Part shown: piece after piece, positions 19,176 through 27,634 of the stretch | How positions within the stretch are numbered: the stretch's first letter is position 1 | Layout: every line of letters begins with the position of its first letter | The notes under the pieces: model-generated | The model's input: the letters and a program-made list of their open reading frames with translations, nothing else | Database searches by the model: none | Told to the model about the DNA's origin: nothing | DNA from: Pseudidiomarina gelatinasegens | Lineage (GTDB): Bacteria > Pseudomonadota > Gammaproteobacteria > Enterobacterales > Alteromonadaceae | Length of the DNA: 64,000 nucleotides | Assembly: GCF_004025325.1 (NCBI RefSeq) | Contig: NZ_RSFE01000003.1 | Span: 62,001-126,000 of the forward strand | Reading direction: 5' to 3' | Made by a program: the position numbers and the translations under genes

Positions 19176-20858
19176 TTAAGCGGCTGCTTCACTCTCTGAC
19201 CACGTATCGCGTAGGCCAACAGTTTGATTGAACACCAAGTTGCCTTCGTGGCTATCCTGACTGTCCGCACAAAAGTAGCCGATACGCTCAAACTGATAGG
19301 CCTTTTCTGGCGCCGCTTTTGCTAAACTTGGCTCAACAAAGCCATGTTTAATTTGCAATGAAGCCGGATTCAACGTACTGAAAAAGTCTTCTTCCGCACC
19401 GGGATTAGGCACTTGGAATAAACGATCGTACATACGAAATTCACATGGCACAGCGTGAGCTGCAGCAACCCAATGAATCACGCCTTTTACTTTACGGCCA
19501 TCTGCGGGGTCAGTTCCCAAGGTTTCCGGATCATAAGTACAGTAAATGGTGGTAATGTTGCCTTCCGCATCTTTATCAACGCGTTCCGCTTTAATTACGT
19601 ATGCGTTACGCAACCGCACTTCTTTACCGAGTACCAAACGCTTATATTTTTTATTCGCTTCTTCACGAAAATCTTCACGTTCAATCAAAATTTCACGAGC
19701 AAACGGCACTTGGCGCGTACCCATGGCTTCATTATTTGGGTGGTTTGGTGCATTGAGCTGTTGCTCATGTTCTTCCGGGTAATTTTCGATGACCAAACGC
19801 ACAGGATCAAGAACGGCCATAGCACGCGGCGCATCTTGATTGAGTTCGTCACGAATACAGGCTTCAAGCATACTCATTTCAACCTGATTATCCATTTTGG
19901 TTACGCCAATGCGGTGGCAAAACTCGCGCACCGATGCCGGCGTATAGCCGCGACGACGCATGCCCGCAATAGTTGGCATACGCGGATCATCCCAACCACT
20001 CACCTTGCCTTCTTCAACCAGTAAATGAAGCTTACGCTTACTCATTACGGTGTACTGTAGGTTTAAGCGTGAGAATTCGATTTGCTGTGGATGACAATCA
20101 ATGCTGATGTTATCCAGTACCCAGTCATACAAACGGCGATTGTCTTGGAATTCAAGCGTACACAACGAATGCGTGATGCCTTCAATCGCATCCGAGATAC
20201 AGTGCGTGAAGTCATACATTGGATACACACACCACTTATCACCGGTTTGATGATGGTGGGCAAAACGCACGCGGTAAATTACCGGATCACGCATACACAT
20301 GAACGGCGAGCTCATATCAATTTTAGCGCGCAGGCACACTTCACCCTCTTGGTATTTGCCCGCTGTCATATCAGCAAATATTTTAAGGTTTTCTTCGATG
20401 GCTGTGTCACGGTATGGACTATTCTTGCCCGGCTCTTTTAAGGTGCCGCGCAGTTCACGCATGGTTTCCTGGCTTGAAAAATCACAGTACGCCAAACCTT
20501 TTTCTATAAGTTCAACCGCATAACCATGCAACCGGTCAAAGTAATCCGACGAATAACGCGGTTTACCTTCCCAGCTGTAGCCTAACCATTTCACATCGGC
20601 TTGAATTGAGTTTACATAATCCACTTTTTCTTTCAGCGGATTGGTATCGTCGAAACGCAGGTTGCACGTGCCGTGGTAGTCTTGCGCAATGCCGAAATTC
20701 AGCACAATGGACTTAGCATGGCCTATATGCAAAAAGCCATTTGGCTCTGGTGGGAAGCGCGTGTGCACCATTTGATGCTTACCATTGGCAAGATCTTGGT
20801 CGATAATTTGGCGGATAAAATTACTGCGCGGCGCGTTTGCTGCCATGTCTGCGGCCAT
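19176..20858 (-). CDS. glnS: Glutaminyl-tRNA synthetase
   Basis: GlnRS charges tRNA-Gln with glutamine in the cytoplasm. The 560-residue product carries the class I signatures HIGH (in [16 protein letters not shown], near residue 40) and MSKRK (near residue 275), the latter in [17 protein letters not shown]. The anticodon-binding beta-barrel half follows, with [20 protein letters not shown]. Two start codons are possible: ATG at 20858 with an AGGT upstream, or ATG four codons later, which better matches the length of E. coli GlnS; I keep the first. It ends in a strong intrinsic terminator. Confidence 0.97.
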   Translation of the reverse strand: MAADMAANAPRSNFIRQIIDQDLANGKHQMVHTRFPPEPNGFLHIGHAKSIVLNFGIAQDYHGTCNLRFDDTNPLKEKVDYVNSIQADVKWLGYSWEGKPRYSSDYFDRLHGYAVELIEKGLAYCDFSSQETMRELRGTLKEPGKNSPYRDTAIEENLKIFADMTAGKYQEGEVCLRAKIDMSSPFMCMRDPVIYRVRFAHHHQTGDKWCVYPMYDFTHCISDAIEGITHSLCTLEFQDNRRLYDWVLDNISIDCHPQQIEFSRLNLQYTVMSKRKLHLLVEEGKVSGWDDPRMPTIAGMRRRGYTPASVREFCHRIGVTKMDNQVEMSMLEACIRDELNQDAPRAMAVLDPVRLVIENYPEEHEQQLNAPNHPNNEAMGTRQVPFAREILIEREDFREEANKKYKRLVLGKEVRLRNAYVIKAERVDKDAEGNITTIYCTYDPETLGTDPADGRKVKGVIHWVAAAHAVPCEFRMYDRLFQVPNPGAEEDFFSTLNPASLQIKHGFVEPSLAKAAPEKAYQFERIGYFCADSQDSHEGNLVFNQTVGLRDTWSESEAAA

Positions 20859-20931
20859 GGATACCTGTACTCCAATTCTAATTCGATAAAGTGGGCGCTA
20901 TGATCGCAGTTTCTGCCAGACTGCGCAAGGC

Positions 20932-21912
20932 CTATACGCTCAAGTTAAAAAACCGAAAGGCTTGCTTTACTTCCTCTTGAGCTTCGCTTAACTCGGTGCG
21001 TACAAAGCGAATTTGAGTGCCTGCAGTTGCTTGCGCGAGTGCCATTCGCGCGGACCACCTCAATACACCTATTTTCGGATAGCCACCAAGCGTCTGGCAA
21101 TCATTGAGCATAATGATTGGCTGCCCATCAGGCGGAACCTGAATAGCCCCAATAGGCAGCGGTTCAGAAATAATTTCACCATGCGACCAAGTGAGTGGCT
21201 GGTCTGTATGTAACCGAACACCCATACGGTCTTGCTTGGCAGTAACCGCAAAAGTTTGTTCGAAAAATTTTGCTCTTTCGGTTTCAGAAAATTGCCCATG
21301 TTGAGCAACCAGAATCACACCAAGTTCAAGGGTTGAGGTGGCCGATATACGCGGGATAAACGCGTGTTTGGGGCGCCGATGAGCAACCACTTGCTGCTGT
21401 GCAAACTCACCAACATTTAAGGTATCGCCATGTTTTAAGGGCCGTCCATCGCCTTGTAAGCCCCCTAACCCATCACGCATTACCGTCGCGACCGAGCCAA
21501 GCACCTGCTTAGCTCGAATACCACCAGCTGCCGCCAAGTAACTTCGCAGCCCACGCGGAGGTGCCGCAATGGTCACTGTATCGCCTTCTGCAACAGGAAA
21601 AACCTGCCAAGTAGGTTGCGGCTGGTCGTTTTTGGTCACCTCAACTGGCGCGCCACACACTACCCAAAAGCCTGCGTTCAATGCCGTTACCGTCAAGTCG
21701 CCTAGCGTGATTTCTAGCTGCGCTGCGGTTGCCTTATTACCGAGCAGTTTATTGCCCCACAAAAATGCGCGCTCATCAATCGGCCCGCCTCGCGTGACTC
21801 CTTGTGCCAGTTGCCCAAACCTTCCCCAATCTTGCAGCGTGGTTAGCAGGCCCGGCTGTTCAATTTGCAGGCCAGGTTTCGATGACGTTAGCCACTTATT
21901 CATGTCAGTCAT
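20932..21912 (-). CDS. pxpC: 5-oxoprolinase subunit C (biotin-dependent carboxyltransferase-like)
   Basis: A protein of about 326 residues in the KipA/PxpC family, homologous to one half of urea amidolyase. With PxpA and PxpB it hydrolyses 5-oxoproline (pyroglutamate) to glutamate using ATP. Family features are the N-terminal PGLLTTLQDWGRFGQLAQGV, GGPIDERAF, AAGGIRAKQVLGS and the C-terminal TLGGYPKIGVL. The start at 21912 overlaps the pxpB stop by 8 bases; other in-frame ATGs are at 21903 and 21939. It is the last gene of the pxp operon, and its stop lies close to the glnS promoter region. Confidence 0.92.
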   Translation of the reverse strand: MTDMNKWLTSSKPGLQIEQPGLLTTLQDWGRFGQLAQGVTRGGPIDERAFLWGNKLLGNKATAAQLEITLGDLTVTALNAGFWVVCGAPVEVTKNDQPQPTWQVFPVAEGDTVTIAAPPRGLRSYLAAAGGIRAKQVLGSVATVMRDGLGGLQGDGRPLKHGDTLNVGEFAQQQVVAHRRPKHAFIPRISATSTLELGVILVAQHGQFSETERAKFFEQTFAVTAKQDRMGVRLHTDQPLTWSHGEIISEPLPIGAIQVPPDGQPIIMLNDCQTLGGYPKIGVLRWSARMALAQATAGTQIRFVRTELSEAQEEVKQAFRFFNLSV

Positions 21913-22603
21913 TCGCCCGCTCTCTCGCCTGTTGTTCAAGCTGGTCGTACTCAGCGCGGCTAATTGGTATAAATTTCACTTGATCCCCAGCTCGCATGGT
22001 TAGTCCAGTCTCAAACTGCCAACCGGCAACCCGACCAATGAGATTCCATCCGCCGGGAGACGGACGCGGGTAAATTGCTGTTTGCTGATTTGCAATGGCA
22101 ACACTGCCGGCTGGAACTTTAGCTCGTGGTGTACTTTGCCGCGGCACCTGCAAGCTTTCCGTAACGTCACCGAGGTACGCAAAGCCAGGAGCAAATCCGA
22201 TGGTGTAAACATGGTAGGTAGGCGCACTATGGTGTTCAATTATTGCCGACGTGCTAAGCCCAGTTAATTCACTTACGCGCGTTAAATCCATGCCCAAATC
22301 GGCATCGTAGCAAACTTTAAATTCATGCAAGGTGCCTGTGTGCGCAAGCTCCTGATTATTTACCCCATGCAATTGTTGATTCAGAAAGCGTTCAACAACT
22401 GCATACTCGGTAGTTTGCACATCGTAGACAACCATTAATGTGTGATAAGCCGCAACGACATCAACTAACCACGGAGGATTACCGGCTAAAACGCTCGCAC
22501 GGAAGGCGTGCACCCGTTGATTGATGGCTTTATCAACCCGAGCTTCAAAAACCACCATAGCCGCATCAAGTGCGGCCACTTCGACTCGAGCTTGCACCTT
22601 CAC
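21905..22603 (-). CDS. pxpB: 5-oxoprolinase subunit B (KipI family)
   Basis: A 232-residue KipI/PxpB subunit of the prokaryotic 5-oxoprolinase, which removes the damage product pyroglutamate or feeds it to glutamate metabolism. Family motifs are VVYDVQTTEYAVVERFLN, YHVYTIGFAPGFAYLGDV near residue 130 and RAKVPAGSVAIANQQTAIYP near residue 160. The ATG overlaps the pxpA stop as ATGA, and its end overlaps pxpC. The gene order here is pxpA-pxpB-pxpC, whereas E. coli has B-C-A. Confidence 0.92.
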   Translation of the reverse strand: MKVQARVEVAALDAAMVVFEARVDKAINQRVHAFRASVLAGNPPWLVDVVAAYHTLMVVYDVQTTEYAVVERFLNQQLHGVNNQELAHTGTLHEFKVCYDADLGMDLTRVSELTGLSTSAIIEHHSAPTYHVYTIGFAPGFAYLGDVTESLQVPRQSTPRAKVPAGSVAIANQQTAIYPRPSPGGWNLIGRVAGWQFETGLTMRAGDQVKFIPISRAEYDQLEQQARERAND

Positions 22604-23364
22604 GCCTCGAACAACGCTTGGCGGATTGCCACCACAGTTGCAATAGACTCCGGATTATCGCCATGCACACAAAGTGTATCCGGCGCCAATGTTAATGCTG
22701 AGCCGTCTGCAGCAGCAATTGACTGCCCTCGCGCGAACGCAATCGCTTGCGCAAGAATCTCATCACGCTCGGTAAGCACTGCATCAGCATAATGGCGCGA
22801 ACGCAAACTGCCGTCAGCTTCGTAACGTCTATCCGCGAACGCTTCAAAACATAAATTCACCTGATGCTCTGCAGCAATTCGTTGCTGAACACTGTTATCT
22901 GCCTTGGCTAGTGTTAATAAATACAACGCCGGTTGCTGCGACTTCGCAAATCGGTTTTGATTGACCTCTGCCATAACCCGGCATACCAGCTCAAACAATT
23001 CTTGGTCACGCTGCATGTCGTTATACAACGCGCCGTGGGGCTTCACATAGCTCAGTTCAGCACCGGCATGGTCGCAGAGCGCCTGCATTGCACCAATTTG
23101 GTAATGCAAAATAGCCTTTAATTCCGGTGCACTGAAATGCAAGGTGCGGCGGCCGAAGCCCGCTAAATCAGGATAGGCTGGGTGCGCCCCGATCGTCACA
23201 TCGTGCTCAAGGGCTAAGTTAATGGTTTGAGCCATAATTGCCGGCCCACCGGCATGAAATCCACAGGCAATATTAGCCATATCAATATGTGGCATCACAG
23301 CACTATCGTCGCCCATAGTCCAAGCCGCAAAGCTCTCACCCATGTCACAATTCAGTTTAATCAT
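22600..23364 (-). CDS. pxpA: 5-oxoprolinase subunit A (LamB/YcsF family)
   Basis: A 254-residue LamB/YcsF family protein, the PxpA subunit of 5-oxoprolinase. Conserved segments are LNCDMGESF at the N-terminus, HIDMANIACGFHAGGP near residue 26, VTIGAHPAYPDLAGFGRR near residue 55 and VKPHGALYNDMQRD near residue 107. The C-terminal LCVHGDNPESI is also typical. It overlaps the upstream small membrane gene by 4 bases and pxpB by 4 bases, so it is probably translated with both. This location within a six-gene unit suggests use of pyroglutamate from peptide breakdown. Confidence 0.94.
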   Translation of the reverse strand: MIKLNCDMGESFAAWTMGDDSAVMPHIDMANIACGFHAGGPAIMAQTINLALEHDVTIGAHPAYPDLAGFGRRTLHFSAPELKAILHYQIGAMQALCDHAGAELSYVKPHGALYNDMQRDQELFELVCRVMAEVNQNRFAKSQQPALYLLTLAKADNSVQQRIAAEHQVNLCFEAFADRRYEADGSLRSRHYADAVLTERDEILAQAIAFARGQSIAAADGSALTLAPDTLCVHGDNPESIATVVAIRQALFEA

Positions 23365-23774
23365 GGTTTCTTATCAACCGCTTCCTTTGCCTTTTCGCTG
23401 GAGCGTGCTCCGGTAAACCGTGCATAGCTGTAGGCAAACAAATACATGCCAACACCAATACTACTTATCGACAGCGGCACAATCACTAACCCAGATACTT
23501 GATGTGCGCCATAAATAGCCGCACTGCCGGTTAACCCGAGCGTAACCAGTGAGGCTGCCACGAAAGTTATTGGCTCTAACCACTTGATTAAGACGGTGCC
23601 GCCTAAAAGATTCACCAAAGCGCCTAAAATGACCCCCCACGCAAGCGGTACGCCAAGTTTGTACCAGCCCAGCTGCCAATCGATAATAACAGCCCACAAT
23701 TGTTGCTCCGTCGCATTATAGAACAGTAAGCCGACTAGGCCGGCCAAAATAACTAATCGCGTCGTTACTGACAT
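23361..23774 (-). CDS. Unrecognised four-helix membrane protein in the pxp operon
   Basis: A 137-residue protein I do not recognise. Four hydrophobic segments are visible (about residues 5-22, 40-60, 68-84 and 90-113), followed by a charged C-terminal tail (SSEKAKEAVDKKP). The last 4 bases overlap the start of pxpA (ATGA), so translation is probably coupled to 5-oxoprolinase. It might be a transport component or membrane anchor, but no transporter motif is visible. The DUF969/DUF979 transporter often seen with pxp genes is larger and does not fit. Confidence 0.72.
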   Translation of the reverse strand: MSVTTRLVILAGLVGLLFYNATEQQLWAVIIDWQLGWYKLGVPLAWGVILGALVNLLGGTVLIKWLEPITFVAASLVTLGLTGSAAIYGAHQVSGLVIVPLSISSIGVGMYLFAYSYARFTGARSSEKAKEAVDKKP

Positions 23775-23796
23775 AGTGTTTCCTTAAATCCAAGGG

Positions 23797-24087
23797 CTAT
23801 AGCATTAACCACGATAGCAAGGCGATAATGGCCGCAATAACAGGTACCCAAAAAATCGGGGATTGATACCATTTTAATACGGGTTGTTGAAACGGTTGTT
23901 GGTTAGCCTCGCGTTGCGCCTCTGGACGTTTTTGCCGAAGCAACCACACCGCGCCAACAACCAGTAAAACAACGCCTAACCGGCGATAACTTGACACCGT
24001 TTCGCCCGCTGGTGCTAAAACGGCTAATAAAACCCCCGCTATAATTATTGCGAGAGCACTGATTCGTGTTGCACTAGTTGTTTTCAT
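23797..24087 (-). CDS. Unrecognised small membrane protein, second gene of the pxp operon
   Basis: A 96-residue protein with three hydrophobic segments (about residues 8-26, 36-49 and 75-95) and a hydrophilic loop (QKRPEAQREANQQPFQQP) between the second and third. The ATG overlaps the end of the preceding 60-residue gene by 14 bases, and 22 bases separate it from the next gene. I do not recognise the family and see no catalytic motif. Tight packing with pxpABC is the only functional clue. Confidence 0.65.
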   Translation of the reverse strand: MKTTSATRISALAIIIAGVLLAVLAPAGETVSSYRRLGVVLLVVGAVWLLRQKRPEAQREANQQPFQQPVLKWYQSPIFWVPVIAAIIALLSWLML

Positions 24088-24256
24088 TTTTGTGCGTTTG
24101 CCCCTGTTTTTTCTCTTTTCGCCAGGCTATGAAAAACCATACCCAGCCCACTAATTGCATGACTATTCCCACCATAATGGTGGTAAGGTTCTGCTCCCAA
24201 ACGCCGCTTAACATGGCGGCGAAGCCAATTACAGCTAACAGCAAAGGATAAATCAT
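24074..24256 (-). CDS. Unrecognised 60-residue membrane protein, first gene of the pxp operon
   Basis: Two transmembrane helices (about residues 3-19 and 27-46) and a charged, Lys-rich C-terminal tail ending THKNENN. The start at 24256 (MIYPLLLAVIGF) has an excellent AAGGAG at a 6-base distance; the frame extends nine codons further but without such a site. The downstream gene starts inside its last codons. A 6-bp inverted repeat stands just before the ribosome binding site. It resembles no family I can name. Confidence 0.68.
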   Translation of the reverse strand: MIYPLLLAVIGFAAMLSGVWEQNLTTIMVGIVMQLVGWVWFFIAWRKEKKQGQTHKNENN

Positions 24257-24269
24257 TTTTATCTCCTTG

Positions 24270-24285
24270 AGGTGTGCATACACCT
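24270..24285 (-). promoter_or_regulatory. Inverted repeat in the leader of the pxp operon
   Basis: AGGTGT and ACACCT form a perfect 6-bp inverted repeat around a 4-base centre, just upstream of the AAGGAG ribosome binding site of the first pxp-operon gene. It could be a repressor operator (its TGTATGCACA core resembles GntR-type sites) or an RNA hairpin affecting translation. It lies between the divergent pirin and pxp units. Confidence 0.4.
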
Positions 24286-24407
24286 TACTGAAATCTATCG
24301 CGCTACGGAAGTGCTCTTGTATTATATTCGACTATTGTATGGGGCGATGCCATACTGCTCAAAAGCATGTATGCGTCTTTTTTAAATAGCGGAATCATGA
24401 GGCTGTT

Positions 24408-25331
24408 ATGACCCGATCAGCTCAGGAAACTACAATTGAAACCTGTGAGTCAGAACACTTGCAACACGATGCAAGTGTGCATTCATCGCTGCAACGCCAA
24501 CTCACACCGCAACTCTTGATTCATCGCATACTCCCTCAACGTGCCATCCGCATGATTGGCCCCTGGTGTTTTCTCGACCATTTTGGCCCAGTCGCACCCG
24601 CAGATTATCGCAAGTTCGATATTGCACCGCATCCACATATAGGCCTGCAAACCATTACTTGGCTGTTCTCAGGTCAACTGTTGCATCAAGATAGTTTAGG
24701 TTACGAACAGCCATTACGCAGCGGTCAACTCAACTTAATGACGGCAGGGCGCGGAATTAGTCATGCTGAAGTTGCTGATCATAATCCCGATCAACCACTG
24801 CATGGGTTGCAGCTGTGGTGTGCGCTTCCTCCAGAACACGAGCAAACGGAACCGCGGTTTGACCATTATCAGCAGGTGCCGAAGTTTAGTATCGGTGACT
24901 GTACTGCAACCCTCATTATTGGCTCTTATGCTGCTAATGATAGGCGCTGGACGAGTCCAGCATTAAGTTTTAGCCCAGCACTTGCCTTGATGCTCAGTAC
25001 ACCGCGCGTCACTGCCATTGAAGTTCATCTTGATCGTGATTTTGAATACGGGATTTATGTGGTTCGAGGACAAATTGAGCTACTTGATAAAACAGTTCGG
25101 GCGCATCAACTTATCAGTCTGGGCAGCAGTCGACGCCATATTGTCATTGAGCTAAGCGCCGATACTGAAATTCTGGTGCTTGGCGGTGAAGCTTTTGAAC
25201 AGCCTGTTAAAATGTGGTGGAATTTTGTAAGCGCGTCGCAACAGCGGGTTGAACAAGCCCAAAGTGATTGGGACTCAGGTCACGAACGTTTCGGACAAGT
25301 CAGTCACTACACCAGTAAAAAGGCGACGTAA
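24408..25331 (+). CDS. Pirin family protein
   Basis: A 307-residue bicupin of the pirin family, cytoplasmic iron-binding proteins; some members are quercetinases, others interact with regulators or enzymes. The N-terminal cupin holds the metal site: PHPHIGLQTITWLFSG (two His near residues 76-78), a His in LLHQDSLGYEQPLRSGQ, and MTAGRGISHAE near residue 115 supplying another His. The second cupin runs from about residue 190 to 290. It is divergent from the pxp unit. The next gene starts at its stop codon (TAATG), so the two are coupled. Confidence 0.9.
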   Translation: MTRSAQETTIETCESEHLQHDASVHSSLQRQLTPQLLIHRILPQRAIRMIGPWCFLDHFGPVAPADYRKFDIAPHPHIGLQTITWLFSGQLLHQDSLGYEQPLRSGQLNLMTAGRGISHAEVADHNPDQPLHGLQLWCALPPEHEQTEPRFDHYQQVPKFSIGDCTATLIIGSYAANDRRWTSPALSFSPALALMLSTPRVTAIEVHLDRDFEYGIYVVRGQIELLDKTVRAHQLISLGSSRRHIVIELSADTEILVLGGEAFEQPVKMWWNFVSASQQRVEQAQSDWDSGHERFGQVSHYTSKKAT

Positions 25332-25807
25332 TGGGACTTATTCGCGCAGTACGAAATTTTACACGCAGCCTTGGTTTGTGGTTTTTAGCAGCCGGAATTA
25401 CGCTCGCTGTGCTGTTTACGGCAGTTTTGATTTACAAGCTCACGGTATTTGAACCTGATCCGCCAACTGTTGCGAATTGCCAGTCCATACAACTAATTAC
25501 TACTGCCGACAATGCTGCAGAAATTCACGTGTATCAGTGTCAACGCGGTGCGAACAAAGCCGCTTGGAAAGGCTACGAGATATGGTTATTTGAGCCATCA
25601 AGCAATGATTGGTTGCGTATTGCTACTGCTGAACAGGGGGATTGTTTAAGTGTGTCGTGGCAGCGTTCAGGCGAACTGGTAATTCACCACGGCCATAGCC
25701 GCGGCGATTTAAATATCGCGAAAAACTCGGTGATTTATCGTGACGCCAACAATCTGCCAAATACCATTAGCGTCACCACCCAACGCGAAGATGACTGCCC
25801 GCTTTAA
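25331..25807 (+). CDS. Unrecognised membrane-anchored protein
   Basis: A 158-residue protein with one N-terminal transmembrane helix (about residues 15-37, LGLWFLAAGITLAVLFTAVL) and a probably periplasmic domain of about 115 residues. That domain has cysteines near positions 50, 70, 99 and 156, which could pair as disulfides. The start overlaps the pirin stop by one base. The last 4 bases overlap the end of the convergent SDR gene. I see no motif that identifies a function; a small beta-rich domain is plausible from alternating hydrophobic residues. Confidence 0.7.
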   Translation: MGLIRAVRNFTRSLGLWFLAAGITLAVLFTAVLIYKLTVFEPDPPTVANCQSIQLITTADNAAEIHVYQCQRGANKAAWKGYEIWLFEPSSNDWLRIATAEQGDCLSVSWQRSGELVIHHGHSRGDLNIAKNSVIYRDANNLPNTISVTTQREDDCPL

Positions 25808-26556
25808 CCGAGCTTCATCACCCATGTCAATGGTAAGCGTTTCATCAGAAATCCGATTAAAGCCCACGGCCAACTCGGCACGTACGCTTGCACCGGCTCT
25901 TTTTCGATAGCTTTGACTAATTTTCGACACCCGGTTTCAGTATCGATCATAAACGGTGTATTTTTAACTTTTTCATTAATTTCTGACCGTATGTAGCCCG
26001 GCAAAATCGCGCTAACTTTAATCGGTGACTTCGACTTAATAAGATCAGCCCGAATACCCTCGGTTAATGCTAACAAACCGGCTTTGGTTGCTGCATAAAC
26101 TGTCATTGCACGCGGCATGCCGCGTAGCGCACTAATGGAGCTAATGGTAACCAAATGCCCACTGTTTTGTGCACGAAAAATCTCCAAAGCAGCTTCACAT
26201 TGAGCAAGTGCTGCCACAAAGTTGGTTTGCGCCGTTTGCACGTTGGCATGAAAGTAGCCGGTACCTAGTGAAGCCCCCTTACCCATACCTGCGTTAACGA
26301 TAACTCGGTCGAGCGTTCCGAATTCAACTTGAAACTCCTTAAACACGCGGAACACATCGTCATGTTGATTCACATCGAGCGCTTTTACGCTAATTTTTAT
26401 ATCTGGGTACTGTAGTTCCAGTTCTTGCTTGAGCCCATCGAGCCGCTCAGTGCGACGCGCGCACAATGCTAAATTGCGGCCATGTTTAGCAAACTCACGG
26501 GCCATCCCTTCACCGAGACCTGAACTCGCGCCTGTTATAAGAATAGTTTTGCGCAT
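25804..26556 (-). CDS. Short-chain dehydrogenase/reductase
   Basis: A 250-residue classical SDR with the NAD(P)-binding motif TGASSGLGEGMAREF at residues 8-22, the NAG motif (VIVNAGMGKG, near 91), catalytic Ser in TISSISALRG and the YAATK motif near residue 155. ALCARR after the second strand favours NADP(H). The hydrophobic C-terminus (WPWALIGFLMKRLPLTWVM) may sit on the membrane. It is the last gene of a three-gene unit with a kinase-like protein and an acyl-CoA dehydrogenase, 4 bases after the kinase-like gene. LvaD of the levulinate pathway is also an SDR, but the subgroup cannot be fixed here. Confidence 0.88.
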   Translation of the reverse strand: MRKTILITGASSGLGEGMAREFAKHGRNLALCARRTERLDGLKQELELQYPDIKISVKALDVNQHDDVFRVFKEFQVEFGTLDRVIVNAGMGKGASLGTGYFHANVQTAQTNFVAALAQCEAALEIFRAQNSGHLVTISSISALRGMPRAMTVYAATKAGLLALTEGIRADLIKSKSPIKVSAILPGYIRSEINEKVKNTPFMIDTETGCRKLVKAIEKEPVQAYVPSWPWALIGFLMKRLPLTWVMKLG

Positions 26557-26560
26557 TTGG

Positions 26561-27634
26561 TTATCCTTGTTTCATTAATTTACGGGCTCTCCACTGCAAG
26601 TAATTCACCAAAAACCAAAAGTTCTTAAAGGCTGGATTACGTGTTTGCTTGTGGTAATAACGGTAATAGATTTGTTGTGCGATAACGCTAAGGCGAAACA
26701 GCCCAAAAACTTCGTAAAAGCGAAAATCTGCGACGTTAACGCCCATTTTCTCGCAATAATAGTCAATGACTTGTTGCCGTGTCAGCATGCCTGGCAAATG
26801 TGTGGGCTGGCGCCGTGTCGACCTTGCTATACGGTCATCGTCGGCTTGTATCCAATAGGCTAGGCTATTGCCTAAGTCCATTAACGGATTGCCCAGTGTT
26901 GCCAACTCCCAATCCAAAACGCCAATGATTCGTGTCGGATCATCAACATCCAACACGAGGTTATCAAATCGAAAATCATTGTGTGTCATGCAGATGGTTT
27001 CTTGCTGTGGCATATTTTTGGCAAGCCAGCGAATAATGTTCTTTCCTGACGGTACGTTCCAGGTCTTGGCTTTTATATAACGTTCACTCCAGCCAGTTAC
27101 CTGACGCTCTGTATACCCCGCGCCTTTGGCCAAATCAGTTAAGCCAGCGGCTTCAATATCTACCTGATGCAATTCAATCAGCACATTCAGCGCATTTAAA
27201 CAAAGCTGCCGTGTTTGTGGTTCATTGAGCTTTAGGTCTCGCGGCATATTCTTACGCGGAATAATACCAGCCACCCTATCCATGATGTAAAACTCAGCAC
27301 CAATGATGGATTCATCGTCGGTGTAGAGGTGCATTTTGGGGACATAGGGAAAAACTGGCTTTAACGCCTTCTGTAGCCGATACTCCCGCCCCATGTCGTG
27401 GGCTGATTTGGCCTTCGTGCCTGCCGGTGGTCGGCGTAAAATAAGATCGGCGTTGTCGAATTCGAGCCGATAGGTCCAATTGGACGCACCTCCACTGTAT
27501 TGGGTGACCCGCATAGAACCCTTTAACTCGGGTAGCTGTTCACGCAGCCACTGGCTGAGTTGTTGTTCGGGCAGTTGTTCACCAGCACGAACTTCACCCG
27601 CCTTATCTTCAAATCTTGCTCCCGCGTTCGCCAC
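26561..27634 (-). CDS. Phosphotransferase family protein (ACAD10/11-kinase or LvaA-like)
   Basis: A 357-residue aminoglycoside-phosphotransferase-fold protein. The nucleotide loop region is QYSGGASNWTYRLEF near residue 45, the catalytic loop MTHNDFRFDNLVLD near residue 219 and the metal-binding IGVLDWELATLGNPLMDLG near residue 240. This subgroup is fused to acyl-CoA dehydrogenase in animal ACAD10/11. In Pseudomonas putida LvaA phosphorylates 4-hydroxyacyl-CoA. Here the gene abuts an acyl-CoA dehydrogenase gene, so the same role is a good hypothesis. Antibiotic resistance is unlikely in this context. Confidence 0.88.
   Translation of the reverse strand: MANAGARFEDKAGEVRAGEQLPEQQLSQWLREQLPELKGSMRVTQYSGGASNWTYRLEFDNADLILRRPPAGTKAKSAHDMGREYRLQKALKPVFPYVPKMHLYTDDESIIGAEFYIMDRVAGIIPRKNMPRDLKLNEPQTRQLCLNALNVLIELHQVDIEAAGLTDLAKGAGYTERQVTGWSERYIKAKTWNVPSGKNIIRWLAKNMPQQETICMTHNDFRFDNLVLDVDDPTRIIGVLDWELATLGNPLMDLGNSLAYWIQADDDRIARSTRRQPTHLPGMLTRQQVIDYYCEKMGVNVADFRFYEVFGLFRLSVIAQQIYYRYYHKQTRNPAFKNFWFLVNYLQWRARKLMKQG

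Noticed and set aside
26561-27634. Aminoglycoside resistance gene
   Set aside because: The fold is shared, but the motifs and the adjacent acyl-CoA dehydrogenase place it in the ACAD10/11-LvaA group.
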